From NCBI GenBank assembly GCA_023382055.1, contig JAMCQN010000147.1, forward strand, positions 1 through 64,000: a stretch of DNA of 64,000 bases. Direction: 5' to 3'. The notes beneath the pieces are model-generated. The model did no database searches. It saw only the letters and a list, made by a program, of their open reading frames with translations, and had not been told where the DNA came from. The position numbers and the translations under genes were made by a program. The first letter of the stretch is position 1. Each line of letters opens with the position of its first letter. Below are positions 35,220 to 44,780 of this stretch, in pieces. Source of the stretch: Chloroflexota bacterium (GTDB taxonomy: Bacteria; Chloroflexota; Anaerolineae; J036; Brachytrichaceae).

Positions 35220-35588
35220 TCAGACAACCAGAAGTACTTTCAGGAGCAGCGGCGCGCCGATATACACGACAGCCAGCACGATGGCTTCCACGATGATCGA
35301 GCGCGCGACACGCGACCAGAAGCGTCCCTTCTCCAGACCGGTGCGCAAGAACCATTCAAGCACGATGATTAGGACAAGGGCAATAAAACCAAGGACGATC
35401 CAACTCGTGTTATTGATCACCGACACCATGCGGTAATCCATACCGCTTAATCGAAACGGCATAATCAGGTTGACCTGGCCCTGTACGAGCAGCCAGATCA
35501 TCGATCCAGCTATTGCGAACCAGATGACATAGCACAGGGCATAACGCCAGATATTTGGTCTCTTTAGACTTGCGGGAATATCACTCAT
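35220..35588 (-). CDS. small membrane protein of unknown function
   Basis: Not recognised. The 122 residues from ATG 35588 contain three hydrophobic segments: about 16-36 (ALCYVIWFAIAGSMIWLLV), 59-80 (NTSWIVLGFIALVLIIVL) and 98-121. Basic residues around 85-95 suggest that loop is cytoplasmic. The frame is open 12 codons upstream, but those codons are not hydrophobic-protein-like. Alone on the minus strand. Confidence 0.65.
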   Translation of the reverse strand: MSDIPASLKRPNIWRYALCYVIWFAIAGSMIWLLVQGQVNLIMPFRLSGMDYRMVSVINNTSWIVLGFIALVLIIVLEWFLRTGLEKGRFWSRVARSIIVEAIVLAVVYIGAPLLLKVLLVV

Positions 35589-35687
35589 ACCGGTTATTAT
35601 GCGTCCGCGCAGTAAAAAAGTCACTATCTCTATGATTTATTGCTGGTCCGCAAGTTCGTCATTATCGAATCGACAAGCTACCCTTCA

Positions 35688-35716
35688 TTGACATTTTGCT
35701 TGTTATCGCTTATAAC
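35688..35716 (+). promoter_or_regulatory. sigma70-type promoter upstream of the decayed binding-protein gene
   Basis: TTGACA (35688-35693), 17-bp spacer, TATAAC (35711-35716). The next plus-strand coding relic starts at 35960 and the next intact gene at 36345, so this promoter may drive the second ABC operon through a long leader containing the relic. No gene is recognised between 35717 and 35959. Confidence 0.6.
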
Positions 35717-35959
35717 TCGCGTTGTCATCTCTGTCGCGCACGCCCTGCAAGCATAGGAGATATTGAGTCCATGACGATTGCGAGTGCACAATCTGCGCCT
35801 GTGTCGAACGCCTGCCCGACCTGCTCTGCTGGCGTCTTCACCCTGCCACGAGTCTGCGCCGTTCTATTCTCCCGCAATCCAATAGAGTCATAAACTCAAG
35901 CTTGTCCGTTGCGCCCAATAGAGCGTCATAATTCCTATCATTCCTGAGGAGGAAGCAGT

Positions 35960-36178
35960 ATATCCGCCAGCAAGCGAATGAGTCGTCGTCAGTTTCCCAT
36001 AGTCAGCAGCGCCATTGTCGCGGCAGGCGCATTGCTAACCGCCTGTGGATCACGATGATGGGGTCGTGCAGTTAAAGGGACATATCAGAATCGCCATTGT
36101 GGCACAGAAGGTATTACGCGCCGTGGCGGAATGAGGATTGCGTATCGCCACAGCACATCAGTGTTCCCACTCAGTTGA
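35960..36178 (+). pseudogene. decayed family-5 binding-protein lipoprotein (N-terminus only)
   Basis: AGGAGG (35947-35952) is followed at perfect distance by ATA (35960) instead of ATG. The frame then encodes SASKRMSRRQFPIVSSAIVA and ALLTACGS, a twin-arginine signal with lipobox. It meets a TGA at 36056, and in the same frame continues to TRRGGMRIAYRHSTS (36116-36160), which resembles the first strand of mature family-5 binding proteins, before another TGA at 36176. The remainder of the gene is missing. An ATG at 35978 could at most give a 26-residue peptide. The intact binding-protein gene of operon 2 starts 166 nt downstream. Confidence 0.7.
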
Positions 36179-36344
36179 TCTGGCGAGACTCAGTTCGCCC
36201 CGTACCCAGGGAGTGAACTCTCAGGAGGTGACGTAACTCAAATTTATCAACCGATTTCCACCCGATTCTGCTTGACTATAGCGCCGGAGCGTGTCCTTCC
36301 ATCGTGAGAGGGGTAAGCCCTACAAACAAAACAGGAGAAAAGCC

Positions 36345-38210
36345 ATGACTCGGAATCGCTTGTTTACTCGATCGTCGTTGTTGCTTGCTGCGATGATGCT
36401 GTTAAGCGCGTGCACAGGCGCCGCGCCTCAACCCACTGCGGCTCCGGCCGCCACACAGGCTACGGGGGCCACCAAAGCACCCGAAGCGACGAGCGCCCCC
36501 GCAGCCACCACGGCGCCCCAGACTGGCCAGGTTAAAGACGTGCCGCGTGAGAAGACCTATGTCGTTACACTCTGGTCCGATACTGGCGGCGCGATCCCGG
36601 GTTTTGACAACTGGAACCCACTCATGAATGCCGGCTCCCTGCGAAATAACGGCGGAAACGCAGGACTGTCCGAAGGCCTCTTCTATCGCGACTTGAACAA
36701 TGGCCAGGAAACCCCCTGGCTGGGCGAGAGTTATGACCACAACGCCAATTTCACCCAGTGGACGATTAAGTTGCGCAAGGGTGTCGAGTGGTCGGATGGG
36801 CAGCCTTTCACCTGCACAGACGTGAAGTTCACTCTCGACACGTTGATAGCCAACGCTCCCGACATGAACCAGTCATCCTACTTCAAGGAATGGACAAAGC
36901 AGGTGACCTGCACGGATGACTACAGCGTTGTCATAGACTTGAACAAGCCTTTCGCGCGTTATATGTACCCGCTGGTAGTCGGCTGGGAATACCACGTAGC
37001 CATCGTCCCCGAGCATATCTGGAAGGGCCAGGATCCCAAGAAATTTACCTTCTTCGACCTGGCCAAGGGCTGGCCCGTGTTCACCGGCCCATACAAGCTG
37101 GTCGCCACGTCAGGCACCCAGGTGGTCATGGATCGCCGTGATTCATGGTGGGCGGTCAAGACCGGCTTCCAGAAGCAGATGCCGGCTCCCGAGCGCATCA
37201 TCGTCATCCCCTTCGGCAACGACACAGCGATGGCCGAGAAGTACATCACCAACCAGATCGACTATGGTGGGCCTTTGCTGATCGGCACCTACCTGTCTGC
37301 CGCGCAGAAGAATCCCAAACTGGTTCCCTGGTTTAAGGACGGTAAAGTACGCGGCGCGCCGGATGGCTGCCTCTACCAACTAGAGCTGAATAACGACTTA
37401 CCGCTCTTCAAGGACAAGAATGTCCGCCTGGCGCTGAACTATGCCACCGACCGCAAGAAGCTGGTGGACCTGGCCTACCTGGGCTCCACTCACCCGGCGG
37501 TAGTCCCATTCTCCAGCTACATCTCAAACTGGGTCACCGGCGACCTGAAGGCCGCCATCGACAGCTACGACCGCGTCACGCCCAGCGCTCAGAAGGTCGA
37601 ACAGTACATGACGGCCGCCGGCTACAAGAAGAACGGCAGTGGCATATGGGAAAAGGATGGCAAGACCGCCAAGTTCACCATTGTCACCCCCGACTGGCTG
37701 GCGCCCATCGGTCCGGTTCTGACCCAGCAGTACACCGATGCCGGCTTCGATGTCACCGAAAGCCCTGACCGCACAAACGCCTACGGCAACGCTTTGGTCG
37801 CGGGGACGTTCGAAGCCACGGTCTTTATTTTCTGCGGCAGCACCTTCGACCCGTATGACACCCTGCAGTATTACCAAAGCAAGTTCTACGCGCCAATCGG
37901 CACGAAGGCCCTGAACGGCATGGCTGGGTGGCGCTACAAGAACCCCGCCATGGACGCGGCGGTCCTGGCCATGGAAGGCATGATCCCCAATAAGGATGAT
38001 GCGAAGTATATGACGCAGGTTGTCGCTGCGACGAAGATCTACCTGGAGGATATGCCTGATATCATCCTGGCAGAAGAATTGCACGTGATCCCTGGCAACT
38101 ACACCTACTGGAAGGGTTACCCGAACTCGGACGACCCGTACGTGGCGCCGTTCCCCTGTTGGAGGGATATCTTCCTGATGACATTGAAACTGCAACCCGC
38201 TACCAACTAG
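36345..38210 (+). CDS. ABC importer substrate-binding lipoprotein, family 5 (operon 2)
   Basis: Solute-binding lipoprotein of 621 residues. The signal peptide ends in LSAC (Cys23), followed by an Ala/Thr/Pro linker to about residue 60. Fold markers are FTQWTIKLRKGVEWSDGQPF, TCTDVKFTLDTLI and VRLALNYATDRKKLVDLAYL. The start at 36345 has AGGAG seven bases upstream; the frame is open 18 codons further but without signal-peptide character. It is the first gene of operon 2. Its sequence differs widely from the operon 1 binding protein, so the two systems are not a recent duplication. Ligand unknown. Confidence 0.93.
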   Translation: MTRNRLFTRSSLLLAAMMLLSACTGAAPQPTAAPAATQATGATKAPEATSAPAATTAPQTGQVKDVPREKTYVVTLWSDTGGAIPGFDNWNPLMNAGSLRNNGGNAGLSEGLFYRDLNNGQETPWLGESYDHNANFTQWTIKLRKGVEWSDGQPFTCTDVKFTLDTLIANAPDMNQSSYFKEWTKQVTCTDDYSVVIDLNKPFARYMYPLVVGWEYHVAIVPEHIWKGQDPKKFTFFDLAKGWPVFTGPYKLVATSGTQVVMDRRDSWWAVKTGFQKQMPAPERIIVIPFGNDTAMAEKYITNQIDYGGPLLIGTYLSAAQKNPKLVPWFKDGKVRGAPDGCLYQLELNNDLPLFKDKNVRLALNYATDRKKLVDLAYLGSTHPAVVPFSSYISNWVTGDLKAAIDSYDRVTPSAQKVEQYMTAAGYKKNGSGIWEKDGKTAKFTIVTPDWLAPIGPVLTQQYTDAGFDVTESPDRTNAYGNALVAGTFEATVFIFCGSTFDPYDTLQYYQSKFYAPIGTKALNGMAGWRYKNPAMDAAVLAMEGMIPNKDDAKYMTQVVAATKIYLEDMPDIILAEELHVIPGNYTYWKGYPNSDDPYVAPFPCWRDIFLMTLKLQPATN

Positions 38211-38226
38211 CTTTATGCGACGCGAC

Positions 38227-38252
38227 GAGGGCAGCCCCCAGGGGCTGCCCTC
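38227..38252 (+). repeat. intercistronic hairpin after the binding-protein gene (operon 2)
   Basis: Perfect 12-bp inverted repeat GAGGGCAGCCCC / GGGGCTGCCCTC with a 2-nt loop, 16 nt after the stop codon and without a T-run. Same position as the hairpin in operon 1 but different sequence. Confidence 0.8.
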
Positions 38253-38278
38253 TCCCCGCCTAAGAACAAGGAGGCTCG

Positions 38279-39277
38279 ATGCTTCGATACATCGGCCAGC
38301 GATTTCTCCAGTATCTTCTGATCATTTTCATCGCCAACTCGCTCACCTTCCTGCTGCCACGCATCATTCCTGGCGACCCGATCCAGGAGGCTTTACAGAC
38401 GAAGGCAGCCGCAGCCGGCCACCAAAATGTCGATATCCAGGCCTGGGTCGCTGAGTACAACGCGAAATTCGGGCTGGACCAACCGCTCTGGAAGCAGTAT
38501 CTTAATTACTGGGGCAACATGCTCCGCCTCGATTTCGGCTATTCACTCTTCGATTTTCCCGCCACAGTCATGTCGAAAATTACGGCGGCCATCCCCTGGA
38601 CGCTTGGCTTCATGACCATGGCCATCATTATCGCCTTCGTGGTCGGAACAATCCTGGGAGCGTTACTGGCCTGGCCGAACTCGCCTCGCTTCCTTCAAGG
38701 CGCCGTACCGCTTTTGATGGTGATCTCAGCCATTCCGTTCTACCTTTTCGGGCTGGCGCTGATTTTCATCTTTGGAGTCGAGTTGCACATCCTGCCCACC
38801 GGCGGGGGCGCAGACCCGACCTTGATCATGCGCTGGGATTGGAATACGTTAGGGAATATCCTTCAGCACGCCATTCTGCCGGCGTTCGCTCTCGTTTTGT
38901 ACGGAATCGGCTCCTGGGCGCTCGGCATGCGCGCTACCCTGGTTACCGTACTCGGCGAGGACTACATCACCTTCGCTCAGGCCAAGGGCCTGCCCGACCG
39001 ACAGGTCTTCACACGCTACGGCGTTCGCAACGCGCTGCTCCCGCAGGTGACTGGGCTGGCAATTTCCTTTGGCCTCATCCTGGGTAGCGGCGTATTGATT
39101 GAGTCGATTTTCAATTATCCTGGGATTGGCAGTTTGATCTTTGCCGCCATCAACTCGAAGGACTATTTTGTGATCAACGGCACGGTGGCGATCATGGTAT
39201 TTACCGCATCCACCGCTTTGTTGATCGTGGATCTCATCTATCCTCTCATCGATCCGCGCATCCGATTCGGCAAATAA
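38279..39277 (+). CDS. ABC importer permease, DppB type (operon 2)
   Basis: Permease of 332 residues beginning LRYIGQRFLQYLLIIFIANS, with six membrane helices and the EAA loop (LGEDYITFAQAKGLPDRQVF). LIDPRIRFGK is the usual C-terminal ending. AAGGAGG precedes the ATG. Located 26 nt after the intercistronic hairpin and followed by the fused permease-ATPase gene. Confidence 0.92.
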   Translation: MLRYIGQRFLQYLLIIFIANSLTFLLPRIIPGDPIQEALQTKAAAAGHQNVDIQAWVAEYNAKFGLDQPLWKQYLNYWGNMLRLDFGYSLFDFPATVMSKITAAIPWTLGFMTMAIIIAFVVGTILGALLAWPNSPRFLQGAVPLLMVISAIPFYLFGLALIFIFGVELHILPTGGGADPTLIMRWDWNTLGNILQHAILPAFALVLYGIGSWALGMRATLVTVLGEDYITFAQAKGLPDRQVFTRYGVRNALLPQVTGLAISFGLILGSGVLIESIFNYPGIGSLIFAAINSKDYFVINGTVAIMVFTASTALLIVDLIYPLIDPRIRFGK

Positions 39278-39335
39278 ACCATGCCGCGAGTAATTGAACA
39301 GGACAATCTTCTTTAGCAATAATACTGAGGATAGC

Positions 39336-41288
39336 ATGGCATCACAAAAACGAGGTTTGTTACGGGACCCGAGGATCAATCCCAGCTTGATCTTTGGCGT
39401 GGTAGTGATCATCCTGATGATCCTGGTCGGCATTGTCGGTCCTATGTTGTTGAACGAGAAGTTGGCGCGTGTGGGGGCGGTGGAACCAAATATGCCGCCA
39501 TCTGCACAGAATGTCTTCGGCACTGATTCCCAGGGGCGTGATGTATTCACAACTTTGATCATGGCCATACCACCCACCTTGCGCGTGGGGGTGATCGCGG
39601 GAGTGATCAGTGTTTCCCTCGGCTTGGCATTGGGCTTAATCGCAGGATTTTTCGGCGGTTGGGCCGATTCGCTGATCCGAACCTTTTCGGACGTTTTGAT
39701 GGCCATACCCTCCCTCGCCTTCATGATCCTGGTGGTTGCGCGTATGGATCGTCCGAACATCTTAGTCGTGGCCGTTATCGTCGGTTTCCTGACCTGGTCT
39801 GGCACTGCCCGGGGCATCCGCTCGATGGTGCTCTCGATCCGTGAGCGCTCCTACACGGCTGTGGCGCGCGCCAATGGTGAGACTGAGGTGGAAGTGTTGT
39901 TCCGTGAGGTCATGCCCAACCTGCTGCCATTGATGTTAGCGAGCTTCATCGGGGCGGTCACGATGGGCATTTACACCGTAATGGCTCTGGAAGTACTTGG
40001 TTTAGGTAGTAACGTCATTCCCACCCTGGGCATGATGATCTTCTGGTCGCAACGCTTCAGTGCTGTGCTGCGAGGCATGTACTGGTGGTGGAGCCCGCCC
40101 ATTGTGGTTATTGCCTTAATCTTCATCGGCCTGTTCTTCCTTTCGTTCGGGTTGGATCGTTTCATAAACCCAGCCATCCCCATTAAAAGGGGGCGGTCCC
40201 GTATCAAGCTACCCACTCAGCCGACCGCCCCTGACACGGCAATAGACCCGCGTGACGCCATTATGGAGGTACGAAACCTGCGCGTCGTATACGAAACGCC
40301 GGCTGGTCTGGTTAAGGCAGTGGACGATGTCTCGTTCTCACTGCGACCGGGTGAGCGCATGGGGTTGATCGGCGAGTCGGGCTCAGGAAAAACCACCATG
40401 GCGACGGCGATGATGCGCCTGTCGCGCCCACCGGCTTACGTCGCCGGAGGTCGGGTGCTCTTGGAGGGTCGCGATCTATTTAACATACCAGATCGCGAGC
40501 TGAACAAATTGCGCTTAAAGGAGATCGCCCTGATGCCGCAGGCCGCCATGAACTCGCTGAACCCGGTAGTGCGCGTGGGGCCACAGTTCAAGGATGCCAT
40601 CGTGGCGCACTTAGGGCGCTTACCCGATAACCAGCTTAACGAAATGGTGGCTCAGGCGTTGACCAAGGTCGGCCTCAAACCCGATGTTGCGAGGAACTTC
40701 CCGCACCAGTTGAGCGGTGGCATGAAGCAACGCGTAGTGATGGCCATCGCCACCATCCTTAACCCTAAAGTCATCATCGCTGATGAGCCCACCAGCGCCC
40801 TCGACGTTGTTGTGCAACAGCAGGTCATGCAGACATTAGGCCGCCTACAAAAGGAACTCGCAGCAGCCGTCATTCTCATCGGCCATGACATGGGCTTGAT
40901 CACGCAATTTGCAGACACGATTGGCGTGCTTTACGCCGGCAAGCTGGTCGAGCGTGGCGACGTGCAGACCGTGCTGGATAACCCTCTGCATCCGTATTCT
41001 CGCTTGTTGATCGATAGCCTCCCCACGCTTGACGGTAAGCATGATCTGGTGGGCATCCCCGGCCTTCCGCCCGAACTGTTACACCTGCCGAATGGTTGCG
41101 CCTTCCACCCGCGCTGTCCGTTCGCGATGGAACGCTGTCGCACAGAGACCCCCGTGTTGCAGACACCGCTGGCCGGACGACAGGTATCCTGTCACCTGTA
41201 CCCCGAGCATACCCAACTGCCGCCGTTGACGATCGGGATCGATAGTTCGTCCGCTGTCATTGAAGTAGCCAGTAGTATGGGTGCTTAA
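39336..41288 (+). CDS. fused ABC permease (DppC type) and ATPase (DppD type), operon 2
   Basis: A 650-residue fusion. Residues 1-285 are a DppC-type permease (FGTDSQGRDVFTTLIMAIPP, EAA loop RERSYTAVARANGETEVEVL). After a short linker (about 285-305) residues 306-630 are a DppD-type ATPase: Walker A GESGSGKTTMATA, signature LSGGMKQRVVMAIAT, Walker B VIIADEPTSALD, C-terminal Cys cluster GCAFHPRCPFAMERC. No stop or frameshift separates the parts. ATG 39336 follows GAGG; an upstream ATG at 39294 adds 14 unlikely residues. The membrane part lacks the long outer loop seen in operon 1. Confidence 0.93.
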   Translation: MASQKRGLLRDPRINPSLIFGVVVIILMILVGIVGPMLLNEKLARVGAVEPNMPPSAQNVFGTDSQGRDVFTTLIMAIPPTLRVGVIAGVISVSLGLALGLIAGFFGGWADSLIRTFSDVLMAIPSLAFMILVVARMDRPNILVVAVIVGFLTWSGTARGIRSMVLSIRERSYTAVARANGETEVEVLFREVMPNLLPLMLASFIGAVTMGIYTVMALEVLGLGSNVIPTLGMMIFWSQRFSAVLRGMYWWWSPPIVVIALIFIGLFFLSFGLDRFINPAIPIKRGRSRIKLPTQPTAPDTAIDPRDAIMEVRNLRVVYETPAGLVKAVDDVSFSLRPGERMGLIGESGSGKTTMATAMMRLSRPPAYVAGGRVLLEGRDLFNIPDRELNKLRLKEIALMPQAAMNSLNPVVRVGPQFKDAIVAHLGRLPDNQLNEMVAQALTKVGLKPDVARNFPHQLSGGMKQRVVMAIATILNPKVIIADEPTSALDVVVQQQVMQTLGRLQKELAAAVILIGHDMGLITQFADTIGVLYAGKLVERGDVQTVLDNPLHPYSRLLIDSLPTLDGKHDLVGIPGLPPELLHLPNGCAFHPRCPFAMERCRTETPVLQTPLAGRQVSCHLYPEHTQLPPLTIGIDSSSAVIEVASSMGA

Positions 41289-41300
41289 GGGAGACATGCC

Positions 41301-42344
41301 GTGCCCAATTTGATACAAGTCCAGAACGCTTCGAAGATTTACGGCGGTGGACTCATCAAGCGCAGCGACGCCACGATTGCCGTGGATAAAGTGACCTTCA
41401 CGCTGTCCGACGAGTACCCTACCATCACCGCCATCGCGGGTGAGAGCGGTAGCGGCAAGACCACGCTTTCGCTACTGATGATGGGTCAGATCAGCCCTGA
41501 CGCGGGTCAGGTGCTATACCGCGGCAGGGACATTGCCAAGTTGAATAACGAAGAACGGACGATAATGCGACGCGAGGTACAGCCCATCTACCAGGATCCA
41601 TACGCGGCCTACAACCCGTTCTATCGAGTAGACCACGTACTGCAGATGCCGATCAAGCGCTTCCGGCTGGCCAGGACCAAGGCCGAGGCCACGCGGGTCA
41701 TTGAGAATTCGATGGAGATGGTGGGGCTGCGGCCAGCGGAGACACTGGGGCGCTTTCCTCACCAGCTCAGCGGCGGCCAGCGCCAACGCCTGATGGTAGC
41801 GCGCGCGCTGCTGTGTAAGCCTCAGGTCATAATGGCCGATGAACCCGTGTCCATGGTGGACGCGTCGTTGCGCGCCACCATCCTGGCCAGCCTGCGAAAA
41901 CTAAATAGTGAACTGGGCATCTCGATCATCTACATCACACACGATCTGACCACTGCCTATCAGATCGCAGAGAACATCATCATTATGTACTCCGGCTGCG
42001 TCGTTGAGTCCGGCGCGGTAAACCAGGTAATCCGCAGCCCCAAGCACCCTTACACAAAGCTGCTGATCTCGTCGATTCCTCTACCCGACAAGAGCAAGAA
42101 GTGGGGCGGGCAGGAGGCGGACGAGACGCAAAACAAGGGCCGAAAGAGCACTGGTTGCCGGTTCGCGAATCGCTGCCCTGTGGCAATGGACATCTGCTGG
42201 AAGGAGAAACCACCGCTATACACGACCGACCCTGACCGCGCCGTAGCCTGCTTCCGCTATGACGATAGCCCGGTTATGGAGTCGTTGGACGTCGCAGCCG
42301 TCTTCTCGCGCAAAGGTAAAGCCCAGCCCGGCGCGACTCAATAG
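41301..42344 (+). CDS. ABC importer ATPase, DppF type (operon 2)
   Basis: ATPase of 347 residues, GTG start with GGGAG upstream. Walker A GESGSGKTTLSLL, signature LSGGQRQRLMVARALL, Walker B VIMADEPVSMVD (Met-Val in place of the usual Ala-Leu), switch His in ITHDLTTAY and C-terminal Cys cluster GCRFANRCPVAMDIC. It would pair with the ATPase half of the fusion protein. Last gene of operon 2, ended by a shared terminator. Confidence 0.93.
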   Translation: MPNLIQVQNASKIYGGGLIKRSDATIAVDKVTFTLSDEYPTITAIAGESGSGKTTLSLLMMGQISPDAGQVLYRGRDIAKLNNEERTIMRREVQPIYQDPYAAYNPFYRVDHVLQMPIKRFRLARTKAEATRVIENSMEMVGLRPAETLGRFPHQLSGGQRQRLMVARALLCKPQVIMADEPVSMVDASLRATILASLRKLNSELGISIIYITHDLTTAYQIAENIIIMYSGCVVESGAVNQVIRSPKHPYTKLLISSIPLPDKSKKWGGQEADETQNKGRKSTGCRFANRCPVAMDICWKEKPPLYTTDPDRAVACFRYDDSPVMESLDVAAVFSRKGKAQPGATQ

Positions 42345-42372
42345 TTGCTAGCCGAGCGCGCAATCAAGCCGT

Positions 42373-42410
42373 AAAACACGACAGGTGCAGTAGCGCCTGT
42401 CGTGTTTTCG
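42373..42410. terminator. bidirectional terminator between convergent genes
   Basis: AAAACACGACAGG, loop of nine bases, CCTGTCGTGTTTT. T-rich on the plus side and, because the left arm begins with A-rich sequence, T-rich on the minus side as well; it serves ABC operon 2 and the convergent oxidoreductase gene. Confidence 0.88.
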
Positions 42411-42413
42411 TTT

Positions 42414-43517
42414 CTACTGATCGAGTTCACTTGCAGTCAACCCGGTGGGCAGCGGCGCAGGACGTTCGCAGGTACTCTCGAGCACGATATGCCGGGATTC
42501 GTGCGAGGCGTCGTGGACGGTGTACATCACATCCAGCACGTGATAAGCGAGAGCGCCGCTCGCACGGTGAGACCTGCCGGAGCGCAAGGCGTACGCCAAA
42601 TCGGCCACACCCAGGCTGCGGCTGTTCTCGGCGCGCAACGGCAGCAGTGGCGCCTCCTCCCAGCTCTTGGACTCCGGCTTCCACAGTTTGACCGGGCCGC
42701 CGAAAGTATTCGGATCCGGGACGCTCAAGGTGCCTTCGCTACCGTATATTTCGATGCGCGGCAACTGGTGCGCCCACACATCGAAGCTGGTGATCAGGTT
42801 GCCCACCGCCCCCGATGCAAAATCCAGCACGCCGACGATGTGCGTCGGAATCTCGACCTTGATCTTGCTGCCTTTCCTGGGGCCGCTGCCGATGGTGCGC
42901 TCTGCGAAAGAAATCTGCGCGGAACCTGTGACCCGCTTGACGGGACCCAGCAGGCTGACCAACGCCGTCACGTAATACGGCCCCATGTCAAACATCGGTC
43001 CGCCGCCAACCTGATAGAAGAACTCGGGATTGGGATGCCAGGGCTCCGGCCCGCGCCCCAGCATGAACGCGGTCGCGGCCAGCGGCCGGCCAATCGCACC
43101 TTCATCGATTAGCTTGCGGCAGGTCTGCAGTCCGGCGCCCATAAAGGTATCCGGCGCGCAACCGACCCGTAAGTGCTTCTCCGCAGCCAGTTCCAGCAGG
43201 CGACGAGCATCCTCTCGATTCACTGCCAGTGGCTTCTCGTTATAGACGCTCTTTCCCGCCTCCAGGGCGCGCAGCGCTATGGTGGCATGCGCCGCAGGCG
43301 GCGTCAGATTGACGACGATGCTGATTTCCGGGTCGGCCAAAAGCTCATCCACCGAGCAGGCGCGCGGGACGCCGAACTCCTGCGCCCTGGATTTCGCCAG
43401 GTCTGGAATCGCATCGGCGCATGCGACCACTTCGAGTATGTCAAACGTCGGGGCAACTTTCAGGTAGGTGCCGCTGATATTGCCGCAGCCTATGATTCCA
43501 ATCTTCGTTTTATTCAT
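42414..43517 (-). CDS. Gfo/Idh/MocA family oxidoreductase
   Basis: Dehydrogenase of 367 residues. Rossmann motif [15 protein letters not shown] (8-22), catalytic EKP in [11 protein letters not shown], and C-terminal domain with [20 protein letters not shown]. Similar enzymes act on inositols, glucose derivatives or glycosides. It lies directly after ABC operon 2 on the other strand, so a link to the imported sugar is possible but not shown. GGAGCC precedes the ATG. Confidence 0.9.
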   Translation of the reverse strand: MNKTKIGIIGCGNISGTYLKVAPTFDILEVVACADAIPDLAKSRAQEFGVPRACSVDELLADPEISIVVNLTPPAAHATIALRALEAGKSVYNEKPLAVNREDARRLLELAAEKHLRVGCAPDTFMGAGLQTCRKLIDEGAIGRPLAATAFMLGRGPEPWHPNPEFFYQVGGGPMFDMGPYYVTALVSLLGPVKRVTGSAQISFAERTIGSGPRKGSKIKVEIPTHIVGVLDFASGAVGNLITSFDVWAHQLPRIEIYGSEGTLSVPDPNTFGGPVKLWKPESKSWEEAPLLPLRAENSRSLGVADLAYALRSGRSHRASGALAYHVLDVMYTVHDASHESRHIVLESTCERPAPLPTGLTASELDQ

Positions 43518-43665
43518 GATTTGGCTCCACCGCCCAACTATGGCGCAGATTCACGTAGCGTGCAAGCTGATTAGGATTCCTGTACTGAGACCCACCCAAC
43601 CGTGGCGCGGTGACGCGCCGAGAGTGGACTACTGAATGGGCGGATGTGGCAAGTCCCACGTGCGA

Positions 43666-44682
43666 TTACTGTTTTGCCGGCCAGGCCCGCTCGTAGGCCG
43701 TAAGAATGTTGTCCCATAACCGGTTGGCCGGGGCGTCTATCGATTGCCGGGCAGGGTCTGCTTCAAACCAGGCAAGCGCCTTTCGCACGCCCGCCGTCCA
43801 CGGCACCGTGGCAACAAAGTCGGGAACGAACCGTTTAATCTTGCTGTTGTCGAAGACTACACTGTAAATTTTGTCGCCGATCAGGCTGCCGTAGGAGTCC
43901 GGATCGAATGCGGCGATCAGATCGGAAGGGATATGCACCAGTTTTGGTTCGACACCGAGGGCGTGAGCCAGTTCGATATAAATCTGATTCCAGTTCAGCA
44001 CCTCGTCAGACGTGATGTGGAAGGCATGGCCGATAGCCTGTTCGCGCCCGAGCAAGCCGACCAGCCCCCTGGCAAAGTCGCCGTTCCAGGTCAGCGGCCA
44101 CAGTGATGTGCCGTCGCCCGGGACGATCACCGGCCTGCCCTGTTTCATGCGCTCGACGATCGTCCAGGGATGCTGCCAGCTCCCCATGACGATCGGGATC
44201 TGCGATGGTCCGTACGTCAGCGAGGGCCGGATGATCGTGATTGGGAAACCGCGCTCGCGATATTCGCGCATCAGCCGTTCCTCGCAGGCGATCTTGTTCT
44301 GGGAGTAGGCCCAGTGCGGGTTCGCCAGCGGAGTATCTTCCGTGATGAGGTAATGGTTGGGCGGTTTCTGGTAAACACTGGCCGAACTGATGAAAATGAA
44401 CTGGCGCGTCCTGCCGGTGAAGAGCGCGATATCGGCCTCGATATCAGCAGGGGTAAAGGCTATCCAATCGACGACCGCGTCGAAATGGTGGTCATTCAGC
44501 ATTTCCGCCACGGCCGCGCGGTCTGCGTGAACATCGCCGACCAGCAGATGCGCCCCGGCAGGGACATCGTATTTGCGCGAGCGGCCCCGGTTCAGGATAA
44601 AGAGATCGATGCCGCGATCGACGGCTAACTGCGAACATGCGGAACTGATCAGGCCGGTTCCTCCGATGAACAGCACCTTCAT
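43666..44682 (-). CDS. NAD-dependent epimerase/dehydratase (atypical SDR)
   Basis: Extended SDR of 338 residues. The nucleotide-binding motif is FIGGTGLISSACSQLA (5-20) and the active-site pair is in YSQNKIACEERL. ISSASVYQKPP carries the catalytic Ser. The GTGLIS form and the long C-terminal half resemble the CSP41/RNA-binding-like SDR group. CAGGAGG precedes the ATG. Same strand as the oxidoreductase 148 nt further on, possibly one transcription unit. Confidence 0.85.
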   Translation of the reverse strand: MKVLFIGGTGLISSACSQLAVDRGIDLFILNRGRSRKYDVPAGAHLLVGDVHADRAAVAEMLNDHHFDAVVDWIAFTPADIEADIALFTGRTRQFIFISSASVYQKPPNHYLITEDTPLANPHWAYSQNKIACEERLMREYRERGFPITIIRPSLTYGPSQIPIVMGSWQHPWTIVERMKQGRPVIVPGDGTSLWPLTWNGDFARGLVGLLGREQAIGHAFHITSDEVLNWNQIYIELAHALGVEPKLVHIPSDLIAAFDPDSYGSLIGDKIYSVVFDNSKIKRFVPDFVATVPWTAGVRKALAWFEADPARQSIDAPANRLWDNILTAYERAWPAKQ

Positions 44683-44780
44683 ACAAGCCTCCTGGATATG
44701 CGTTCAGGTTTTTGAACTTCGAGTATAGCGAATAACGCAATACTTACCGCGCCCAGGGGCATTGATGCAGGATCAGCGGG

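Noticed and set aside
35696..35893. Plus-strand 65-residue frame with two CxxC-like pairs
   Set aside because: It begins inside the promoter spacer at 35688-35716, has no Shine-Dalgarno and no recognisable fold.
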